A stretch of DNA of 32,336 nucleotides from a bacterium UBA4637 (GTDB lineage: Bacteria; Bacteroidota; Bacteroidia; Bacteroidales; Bacteroidaceae). Both the position numbers and the translations under genes were made by a program. The stretch is taken from NCBI GenBank assembly GCA_002405875.1, contig DHMR01000106.1, positions 1 through 32,336 of the forward strand, written 5' to 3'. The notes below the pieces were generated by a model. That model was not told the origin of the DNA and did no database searches. It saw only the letters and a list, made by a program, of their open reading frames with translations. Shown here in pieces: positions 26,072 through 32,336 of the stretch (positions are counted from its first letter, which is position 1; each line of letters opens with the position of its first letter).

Positions 26072-29000
26072 TTAGAAATTCACGTTTAGACCGAATGTCA
26101 CAGTCTTGAGTGGAGGAGTGTTCTGTGTGGCGCTGCCGTTCACAACTGCTTCCGGATCATAGTAATCCCAGGCTGCCCATGTCCACAAGTTGTTGGCCGA
26201 CATGTAGAGGCGAGCATTGTTGATGCCTACCGGCTTGAGCCATTGCTTTGGCAGTGTGAAACCGAAGGTGATGGTCTTCAAACGAATATAGTCGGTGCTA
26301 TGCAAGCGGCGGCTGTTGGTAATTTTGTGCATTGCCACGCTAGAACTCTTCTCATAGAACTGCTCATATTTAGTGATGTCGCCTGGCTTTTTCCAACTGT
26401 CGGCATAGTAGGTCGGAATGTTTGCCTCCATGTCGTAGCCTCCGTGCTCGGTCTTCTGTGCCCATGTGTCGTATGAGTAACCACCAAACTGATAGTTGAA
26501 TAGGAAGCTCAAGTCGAACCACTTGTATTTCAAGCTATTGTAGAAGCCTCCATTCAAGGTTGGCTCTGCGTGCTTGTCGAGCATGATGGATTTAGCTTCG
26601 GTAGCATCTTCCGTGATTTCCTTGCTATAGGTTCCGTCTTCCAAGAGGTCGTTCTTGTAGAACTGTGGATTACCGTTTTCTGGATTGATTCCTGCGAATT
26701 CTATCATATAGAATGTGCGATAGGAGTGCCCTATTTTGTGAATCTGTGTACCACTGACGATTTCAGTTTGGTCACCATCCAATTTAACAACCTTATTGGT
26801 GTTGTGTGAGAGATTGAAGGTACTCTTCCACTCAAAGTTCTTGGTCTTGATGTTGGTGGAGTTGATTTCCAATTCGACACCCTGGTTTCTCAGTTGTCCA
26901 ACGTTCATCAAGTAGGAACTGAAACCTGTAGTCATGGATACAGGGCTGTCCATCAAGAGGTTCTTGGTGTTGCGCAAATAGTATTCCAATGTCACATTCA
27001 CACGATCGAAAAGTCCGAAATCGAGACCGAGGTTCAAGTTGTAGTTGGTCTCCCATTTCAAGTTGTTGTTGGCGAGCTGTGAGATGAGGATGGCTGGTTG
27101 CTCGTTGTAGCCGTCGCTGAGGCTGCTCAGTGCCATGTAGCCGTAATAGTCGGATGGTAGAGTACCATTTACACCATACGATGCGCGGAGTTTCAGGTCG
27201 GTGAGCCATTGGGAGGTAGGTTTCATGAAATCTTCCTCGATGATGCGCCATGCACCTGATACCGACCAGAAATTACCCCAACGATGGTCACGGTGTAAAC
27301 GTGAACTTCCATCTACACGGTAGCTTCCCCCCAAGAAATACTTGTTGTCGTAGTCGTAATTTGCACGACCGATATATGAAACCATGCGAGTACGTGTGTT
27401 GCTTCCACCTACCGACTCTGTCTTCTTTCCATTGGAAATGTCGTTCTTGTCTGGTGTCGCAAAGTTGGTGGCATAGCCGGAGAGGTAGTCACGGTACTGG
27501 TCATCTATCTCATAGCCTACAAGACCGTCAAGATGGTGAACCTCGGCGATGGTCTTGGCGTAGGAGAGTTGGTTTCCCCATACCATCTTGCGGCGTTCGT
27601 AGAATTTCTTGCTCATACCGCCATTGATGTCGTCGCCGTTTGATGTACGTGGGTCAGCCCAGTCTTTACCCTTTGTGGTGAGATAGTCGTAGCTGAAGGT
27701 GCTCTTGAATTTCAAGTCTTTGATGAACTCATATTGTCCGTAAACGGTGTTGAACATACGGGTGACATATTCTCGTTGAGAGTCGTATTCATTGGCGAGG
27801 GCTGGGTTGCGGTCGCCGATGCGGATAAAGGCACGGTTCCATGATCCGTCCTCGTTGTATACCGGGTCTGATGGGGTGACTGCGCTTCTGGAGGAGTAGA
27901 ACGGTGAGGTGTAAGAGAACCCTTCTCCATAGACATCCTGGTTTACGCTAGAGAAGAGAATGTTGGCACCCAATTTAAACTTGTTTGTTGCCTGGTAATC
28001 TACGTTCAGGCGGCCTGTGATACGTTCCAAACCTGAGCGCTGTGTGATACCATCTTGCTTGAGATATGCGAGCGAAGAGTAATACTTGAACTTTTCTGCG
28101 CCACCCGAGATGGAAGCCTCGTACTGTTGGTGGCTTCCTTTCTTGAAGAGCACGTCGTTCCAGTCTACGAATCCGCACCATGGTACGGGAGCATAGTCGT
28201 CGATATTTTCATCTGCATAGGCTTTGGCCTCGTCCTCGGTCTTGCCTTTGCGTATTTGTCCAGCATAAAGACCGTTGTAGATATAATCGCGGCGCTGTTG
28301 ACCGTTCATTACAGGACGGAATTCCATGGCAAAGTCGGAGTACCCCCAGTCTGCCTGCAAGTTTACCTTAGGCTTGCCCTGTTGGCCTTGTTTGGTGGTG
28401 ATGATGATCACTCCGTTGGCTGCGCGCGAACCATAGAGTGATGCGGCTGCTGCATCCTTGATGACGGTGATGCTGGCAATATCGTTGGTGTTGATGGTAG
28501 ACATGATGTCGAGACCAGAGTCTGAGTCGAGCGAGTTGATGGAACCACTCATCACAGGCACACCATCGATGACATAGAGTGGGGTGTTACTGGCATTGAT
28601 GGAACCCATACCACGCACGTTGATGCTTGATGAAGCACCAGGCTGACCTGATGATGCAGAGAATTGAACACCAGTGGCGTTGCCTTGCAGCATGTCTTGA
28701 AATGAAACGGTAGGCACATCGGCAATCTTATCAGACTTAACGTTGGCTGCAGAACCTGCGTATGCAGACTTTTTGAAAGTACCATAACCAGTAACGATTA
28801 CTTCCTCCATCATCTGACTGTCTTCCTGTAGGTTGACATGGATAGGAGAGGAAGAGGTTACACGAATCTCCTTCTTCTGAAAGCCCACATATGATACTAC
28901 CAACGTAACAGGCAGCTTGTCTGCTGGAATGAAAAACTTGCCGTCAATGTCAGTCACGGCTCCCGTGTTTGTGCCTTTCACCAAGATGCTAGCTCCGATA

Positions 29001-29185
29001 ATGGCTTCGCCCGTAGCTGCATCAGTAATAACACCTGATATTGACTCTTTTTGTTGCACAGAATGAACCGTTGCGGAAGCGGCTTGAGGCATGGTTGCGC
29101 CAGCCAACCCCAACAACAGCATTCTTGAAATCAGGGAAGCGGATACTATACCGTTTCCCGTAGAATGTAGATGTCGCATCTTCAT
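26072..29185 (-). CDS. SusC/RagA family TonB-linked outer membrane receptor
   Basis: A 1037-residue outer membrane importer. A signal peptide (about 1-38) is followed by a carboxypeptidase-regulatory-like domain (SGVITDAATGEAIIGASILV, about 50-118). The TonB-box-like EEVIVTGYG (127-135) comes next. The plug domain has VSFQDMLQGNATGVQFSASS, SSINVRGMGSINASNTPLYV IDGVPV and ASLYGSRAANGVIIITTKQG. The beta-barrel occupies about 290-1037 and ends TVTFGLNVNF with the terminal aromatic. It pairs with susD and the phosphoesterase downstream. No glycoside hydrolase is present, so the substrate may not be a glycan. The tmRNA terminator ends only ~46 bp upstream and I see no clear promoter between. Confidence 0.95.
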   Translation of the reverse strand: MKMRHLHSTGNGIVSASLISRMLLLGLAGATMPQAASATVHSVQQKESISGVITDAATGEAIIGASILVKGTNTGAVTDIDGKFFIPADKLPVTLVVSYVGFQKKEIRVTSSSPIHVNLQEDSQMMEEVIVTGYGTFKKSAYAGSAANVKSDKIADVPTVSFQDMLQGNATGVQFSASSGQPGASSSINVRGMGSINASNTPLYVIDGVPVMSGSINSLDSDSGLDIMSTINTNDIASITVIKDAAAASLYGSRAANGVIIITTKQGQQGKPKVNLQADWGYSDFAMEFRPVMNGQQRRDYIYNGLYAGQIRKGKTEDEAKAYADENIDDYAPVPWCGFVDWNDVLFKKGSHQQYEASISGGAEKFKYYSSLAYLKQDGITQRSGLERITGRLNVDYQATNKFKLGANILFSSVNQDVYGEGFSYTSPFYSSRSAVTPSDPVYNEDGSWNRAFIRIGDRNPALANEYDSQREYVTRMFNTVYGQYEFIKDLKFKSTFSYDYLTTKGKDWADPRTSNGDDINGGMSKKFYERRKMVWGNQLSYAKTIAEVHHLDGLVGYEIDDQYRDYLSGYATNFATPDKNDISNGKKTESVGGSNTRTRMVSYIGRANYDYDNKYFLGGSYRVDGSSRLHRDHRWGNFWSVSGAWRIIEEDFMKPTSQWLTDLKLRASYGVNGTLPSDYYGYMALSSLSDGYNEQPAILISQLANNNLKWETNYNLNLGLDFGLFDRVNVTLEYYLRNTKNLLMDSPVSMTTGFSSYLMNVGQLRNQGVELEINSTNIKTKNFEWKSTFNLSHNTNKVVKLDGDQTEIVSGTQIHKIGHSYRTFYMIEFAGINPENGNPQFYKNDLLEDGTYSKEITEDATEAKSIMLDKHAEPTLNGGFYNSLKYKWFDLSFLFNYQFGGYSYDTWAQKTEHGGYDMEANIPTYYADSWKKPGDITKYEQFYEKSSSVAMHKITNSRRLHSTDYIRLKTITFGFTLPKQWLKPVGINNARLYMSANNLWTWAAWDYYDPEAVVNGSATQNTPPLKTVTFGLNVNF

Positions 29186-29230
29186 AAATTAAAACTTACT
29201 TTTGTTATGATTCTCTCGTTTATATATTAA

Positions 29231-29271
29231 AACAAAAAACTCGTAGATTGTTTTCTATAATCTACGAGTTT
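29231..29271 (-). terminator. Terminator of ssrA
   Basis: AACTCGTAGATT (29238-29249) and AATCTACGAGTT (29259-29270) form a perfect 12-bp stem with a 9-nt loop; on the minus strand six T follow. It lies about 20 nt past the mature tmRNA end. Confidence 0.85.
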
Positions 29272-29289
29272 CCGATGCAATAAAGCAGG

Positions 29290-29684
29290 TGGAGCTGGAG
29301 GGATTCGAACCCTCGTCCGCACAAGGAAACCATACGCTTTCTACATGCTTATTCCAGCCTTTGATTTTCGAGGTGTGACAAGACCTGGACCACCAATCAT
29401 ACCCTTATCCTCTAAAGTTTCATCGGGGCAACGAGGCGTACCCAGACTATTTCCGATTTACCTGCACCGCTTGACCAACAAGATTCGGAACCACATCCGT
29501 TGAGCGATGTCCCGTTCCAGCACCTTGTGCCGGAATAAAGCTAATCTACTGTACTTCGATTAAGCAGCGAGAGCGTAGTTATTTTCGCCAATTAATTTTT
29601 TGTTCACTAAGATTTAGGAGGTAGCCAACGAGCCTCCGCATGCTTACGTACCATTTCATCTCGCCGTCAAATCCAGTCAACCCC
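29290..29684 (-). ncRNA. ssrA: Transfer-messenger RNA (tmRNA)
   Basis: About 395 nt on the minus strand. The 5' end reads GGGGTTGACTGGATTTGACG, the near-universal tmRNA start. The 3' end has the T-arm GAGGGTTCGAATCCCTC, the acceptor strand CAGCTCC and an A discriminator at 29290. GGGGTTG and CAGCTCC pair over 7 bp with two G-U pairs. CCT follows instead of an encoded CCA. The tag reading frame gives GENNYALAA followed by TAA (29589-29560). The exact resume codon cannot be fixed by eye. It rescues stalled ribosomes with SmpB, which is not in the window. Confidence 0.95.
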
Positions 29685-29707
29685 GAGATATGTTTGATAC
29701 TAGGCTG

Positions 29708-29738
29708 CAAAGATAAGGCGAATATTTGAAATCACCAA
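29708..29738 (-). promoter_or_regulatory. Promoter of ssrA
   Basis: On the minus strand TTG (29738-29736), exactly 20 bp, then TATCTTTG (29715-29708): both Bacteroidota elements are exact. The -33 box is part of TTGGTGATTTCA, shared with the promoter before the VapE-like gene. The mature tmRNA begins 24 bp beyond the -7 box, implying a short processed leader. Confidence 0.75.
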
Positions 29739-29778
29739 ATATTTTGGAGAAAAAGTTTAGTTTTCTCCAAATATTTCT
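29727..29778. repeat. Promoter-hairpin module, copy 1
   Basis: A 52-bp segment: TGAAATCACCAA, then an inverted repeat (GGAGAAAA 29746-29753 and TTTTCTCC 29761-29768, extended by AAATATT-type arms with one bulge), then TTTCT. It aligns without gaps to 32057-32108, with 36 of 52 positions identical by hand count. It overlaps the ssrA -33 region and lies between the VapE-like stop and ssrA. Confidence 0.6.
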
Positions 29779-29843
29779 CCCAAATTCTAGACTAAGTGCT
29801 CTACGCTTGCGATAAATTCGCTTCCTTCTTTCGCAAAATGCAG

Positions 29844-29855
29844 AGAATTGCCATA
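29844..29855. repeat. 12-bp direct repeat AGAATTGCCATA, left copy
   Basis: Identical to 32192-32203, same orientation, and to the reverse complement at 32250-32261. It lies 15 bp past the stop of the VapE-like gene. Confidence 0.5.
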
Positions 29856-29870
29856 GTGCGTTTTTCTGCG

Positions 29871-31703
29871 TTATTCTCGCTTAATTACCAGATACTCAGT
29901 ACCTTTCATCGTTCTCTTCCTCTTCATGCCATCAATGTTCTTGAGGCTGCGACCGAACGAAAGGAGGCTTTTTGCTTCCAATGATGCACCATATTTTGCC
30001 TTCAATTCGCCATAAATGGCAGCGGCAGTCATGAATTTACCCTTGTCTTCGTCTTCCGTTGGCTCAAAACTCTCGGCAAAGCATTGCATGATAGGATCCG
30101 CTTGTTGGTATTTCTTGTTGTTCTCCATGATGAGGGCAGTCTGCTCTGCGTCGAAGTAGGTCTTTTCTCCTTTCCATATCGCAGTTTCTGCCTGGGCGAA
30201 GAGTTGCAGATAGTTGGGGCGCACGCTTACATCGATAGGACCTGTCAGTTCAATGCCGATGAATCGGCGGTTGCCTGAAGGGTCGGTCAGAATGTCGTCC
30301 ATGTTGCTCGTGGCGATGAAAGAGGCGGTGCGAGGAAACTCCTGCACATGGCTGCCATAGGGTGGCTTGTATTTCACGCTAGGCAACTGGATGAGATTTT
30401 TCAGGAATCCTTGTTGCACATTCGCCGAGATTTGATTGAATTCATCCAGATTGATGAGCAGACACTGGCTCATCGCCTGCAAAACCTGCCTCTTCTCCGA
30501 AAGTATCAGGTTGTCGGTGTAGCCCCATTGCAGCTCGGGCGGAATCAGGCGTCGGCAGAAGGTGCTCTTGTTGTAGCCCTGCTTGGATATGAGCAAGGGC
30601 GCCACGCTGTTGCCATATTGTCTGCCTGCGTGGTTGTGCCATTGTTCCACCATGGCGAGAAACCAGGTATAAAACCAGTCTTCCCATTGTGGGGTGTTGG
30701 TCGGCACTGTGCGAGCCAGGGCACGGATGTGGTCCTTGCCATCCCATTTTTCATAACAGCTGAACAGGAAATCCTCCACGGGGTTGTAGCTTTTGATGTA
30801 GCTGGACTCCAGGAAATTCTTTACGTCCTTGATGCTCACGTTGATGCCTGCCAGTTGCACTTCGAGCGTCAGGCTCTTTTGCACCCTAGGTTCCACGGCT
30901 CTAAACCCATACCATTCTTTCTCCTTCGGCACATACTCGGTGTATTTCATCACCTTGTTGTATCTCAGGTCATATTTCTCGTTCAGATACTTTATCATCT
31001 TCTCGATGTTCTCCTTTGAGCCTTTCAGGCCCTTTTCTTTTTTGTCTGTCGAGTCGCTTTTTACCTCGGGTGTTGAAGGGGTAGTGGATTCTTGGCGCAT
31101 CAACTCCTCATCTATTTTCAAGGCGACGGCTTGTGGATTGAAAAATGGGTCGGGATCGAACGTGAGAAGGAAGTGGCTTCTGATAGAAGGCTTTTGACTG
31201 GCTACTGTCTCATGGATGATAGATTGGTAGATAGGCAGGATTTGTCGATAGGCAGTTTGGTAGAGTCGATCGGCATGTATTTCGTCCGTGGGCAGTCCTC
31301 CCTCTCGGTCGGTGAATCTCACCAGTACTTCCACGCTTCTGCCGTCGGCACCAGTCACGGCGATGAGAGTGGAGGGGAGGAAGGCGACTTGTTTTTTCAC
31401 GAGCTGAACGTCTTCGGGTTTCAGAATGTTCTTGAACGATAGGAGCAGGAGTCCGTTGCAGGACTTCATCTGAAGGTTGTCGTTCTCGTCTTTCTGAAAC
31501 TCGGCTGCAGGATAAACCCTGTGCCATGTGGACAGGTCTTTATACCCATCGTAGCCGAAACTCAAGGAAGGCACAGCTTCCCGGAATTTCTGGATGGTAA
31601 ACTTTGAATCATCTTTGAGCATACGCTCCAAAAGGTGTTCGATCCTTCTTGTGGTAACGCAAAGTTGGCGTTGCCGGTTGGTTCTGATAATGGTTACTTT
31701 CAT
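29871..31703 (-). CDS. VapE/VirE-like primase-helicase family protein (BT4734-like N-terminus)
   Basis: A 610-residue protein. Residues ~30-190 resemble the BT4734/VirE N-terminal domain (primase-like). A charged Ser/Thr/Lys linker follows (about 200-230). The helicase-like core at 300-520 has a degenerate Walker A LISKQGYNKST (371-381, Asn378 where Gly is usual, Lys379 kept), Walker B LLINLDEF (415-422) and the superfamily III strip ATSNMDDILTDPSGNRRFIG (464-483), as in phage D5-type proteins. The C-terminal ~70 residues resemble DUF3874. Such genes occur in mobile elements but also alone on Bacteroidota chromosomes. No integrase, relaxase or phage gene is visible here. The array of 22-bp repeats begins 33 bp before its start codon. 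Confidence 0.85.
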   Translation of the reverse strand: MKVTIIRTNRQRQLCVTTRRIEHLLERMLKDDSKFTIQKFREAVPSLSFGYDGYKDLSTWHRVYPAAEFQKDENDNLQMKSCNGLLLLSFKNILKPEDVQLVKKQVAFLPSTLIAVTGADGRSVEVLVRFTDREGGLPTDEIHADRLYQTAYRQILPIYQSIIHETVASQKPSIRSHFLLTFDPDPFFNPQAVALKIDEELMRQESTTPSTPEVKSDSTDKKEKGLKGSKENIEKMIKYLNEKYDLRYNKVMKYTEYVPKEKEWYGFRAVEPRVQKSLTLEVQLAGINVSIKDVKNFLESSYIKSYNPVEDFLFSCYEKWDGKDHIRALARTVPTNTPQWEDWFYTWFLAMVEQWHNHAGRQYGNSVAPLLISKQGYNKSTFCRRLIPPELQWGYTDNLILSEKRQVLQAMSQCLLINLDEFNQISANVQQGFLKNLIQLPSVKYKPPYGSHVQEFPRTASFIATSNMDDILTDPSGNRRFIGIELTGPIDVSVRPNYLQLFAQAETAIWKGEKTYFDAEQTALIMENNKKYQQADPIMQCFAESFEPTEDEDKGKFMTAAAIYGELKAKYGASLEAKSLLSFGRSLKNIDGMKRKRTMKGTEYLVIKRE

Positions 31704-31736
31704 CTTTATAGATTTATTAGTTGTTTCTTTTTCGAG

Positions 31737-32009
31737 TGAGGCTTACTTGGAATTCGAATGCATCTTACTTGGAGCGCGAATGCATCTACTTGAAGTAGGG
31801 GTCGCAAGTACTTGCGTTAGCGTCCGCAAGTACTTGAGCGAGTGTACGGAAGTAGTTGAAGATGCATTGGGACGTACTTGAGTATACGTCGGGATGTACT
31901 TGACGCTACGTCGGGATGTGTCTGGCACTACGTCGTGACGTATCTAGGATTGCGTCGGGACGTATCTGACACTGCGTCGGGACGTATCTAGCACTGCGTC
32001 AGGACGTAA
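31737..32009. repeat. Array of twelve 22-bp tandem units plus a partial unit
   Basis: Units start at 31737, 31759, 31781, 31803, 31825, 31847, 31869, 31891, 31913, 31935, 31957 and 31979, with no gain or loss of a base, and a 9-base partial at 32001. The right-hand six are most alike: they begin GGGACGTA and end CTGCGTC or CTACGTC. The left-hand units keep a TACTTG core and diverge progressively. Each of units 7-12 holds an internal inverted repeat, such as GACGTA and TACGTC, with an 8-nt gap. The 22-bp unit is not a multiple of three and no credible ORF crosses it, so it is non-coding. Confidence 0.85.
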
Positions 32010-32037
32010 TTTCGAAAAGTTACTCTTTCTTTGTTGG

Positions 32038-32068
32038 CGAAGTTACGAAAAAATACTGAAATCACCAA
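32038..32068 (-). promoter_or_regulatory. Candidate promoter of the VapE-like gene
   Basis: On the minus strand TTG (32068-32066), exactly 20 bp, then TAACTTCG (32045-32038), one mismatch from TAnnTTTG. The -33 box sits in the same TTGGTGATTTCA as the ssrA promoter. If used, the whole 22-bp array would lie in the VapE-like gene's leader of about 330 nt. Confidence 0.5.
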
Positions 32069-32108
32069 GCATTGAGCAGAAAAAATGCCATTTTGCTCAA
32101 TACTTTCT
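32057..32108. repeat. Promoter-hairpin module, copy 2
   Basis: The same layout as 29727-29778: TGAAATCACCAA, an inverted repeat (ATTGAGCA 32071-32078 and TGCTCAAT 32094-32101), then TTTCT. The arms differ in sequence and slightly in register from copy 1, yet symmetry is kept. Confidence 0.6.
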
Positions 32109-32156
32109 GTTTTTTGTCCCCAGAATTGCTCTAAAACCCTTAAAAATCGCCGTTTT

Positions 32157-32262
32157 TATGGCAATATATGGCAGATAAAACCCAAAAATAAAGAATTGCC
32201 ATACCCATAACAACCTTGTAATCAGAGAGATTGCTTGTTGATATGGCAATATGGCAATTCTT
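32157..32262. repeat. Cluster of TATGGCA motifs with a 13-bp inverted repeat
   Basis: TATGGCA occurs at 32157, 32167, 32242 and 32250 on plus and as TGCCATA at 32197. AAGAATTGCCATA (32191-32203) and TATGGCAATTCTT (32250-32262) are perfect 13-bp inverted repeats 46 bp apart. No gene is visible from 32110 to the window end. This may be an operator cluster or the edge of an unseen neighbour. Confidence 0.5.
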
Positions 32263-32336
32263 AAAGGGAAAAATAAAAAAGTTTTTTACTTTACGCTCCA
32301 TTCAAACAAGCCACAGGAGTATTTCTCTGGCTGCTT

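Noticed and set aside
29290..29684. Element integrated at the ssrA 3' end
   Set aside because: Integration there would leave a partial copy of the tmRNA 3' end and an integrase on the susC side; neither is visible. The repeats found lie on the 5' side.
31594..31928. Small open frames (95 and 61 codons) crossing the 22-bp array
   Set aside because: The repeat length is not a multiple of three and the frames show no conserved pattern; the array explains the sequence.
31737..32009. CRISPR array
   Set aside because: The units abut with no spacers and diverge gradually; there is no cas gene.

Overview
The window reads as chromosomal DNA of a Bacteroidota gut-type bacterium, most likely in the Prevotella/Segatella group. 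Four things point there: promoters of the Bacteroidota -33/-7 type (TTG, about 19-21 bp, TAnnTTTG) before several genes, a SusC/SusD pair, a tmRNA whose tag ends GENNYALAA, and the gene order parA-parB-DUF5683-lytic transglycosylase-relA/spoT. The assignment rests on these features and not on a database search.

Left part (1-7.8 kb): a small MerR-type regulator converges on a secreted pectinesterase. A minus-strand block follows, read from 7775 down: parA, parB, a DUF5683 membrane protein, an MltD-like lytic transglycosylase and a bifunctional RelA/SpoT enzyme. It joins chromosome segregation, wall remodelling and the stringent response. Middle part (7.8-13.6 kb): surE-lpxB on plus converge, at a strong bidirectional hairpin, on rsfS-ftsH-cdsA on minus. 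This is an envelope-lipid and proteostasis neighbourhood, and LpxB carries an unusual charged coiled-coil tail. Two identical tRNA-Gln genes (13.8-14.0 kb) with their own promoter and terminator separate it from the next block.

From 14.1 to 19.9 kb, all minus: a DUF349 coiled-coil protein, a CorA-type magnesium channel with a structured leader, an Xaa-His dipeptidase and a flippase-like membrane protein. From 20.0 to 23.3 kb, all plus: rsmA, frr, rsgA (a translation and ribosome-assembly cluster) and an AraC-type regulator. From 23.4 to 29.2 kb, minus: susC, susD and a secreted PPP-type phosphoesterase, which looks like a nutrient-uptake operon with an unexpected enzyme.

The right end (29.2-32.3 kb) is the most unusual. 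It holds the tmRNA gene and a VapE-like primase/helicase-type gene. Upstream of that gene is an array of twelve 22-bp units in perfect register. A promoter module with an attached hairpin occurs twice, once before the tmRNA and once before the VapE gene plus array. Further short repeats flank the same 2.4 kb. The second highlight is the corA leader, where one segment can pair with either of two copies of the same sequence, and one of those copies overlaps the ribosome-binding region.
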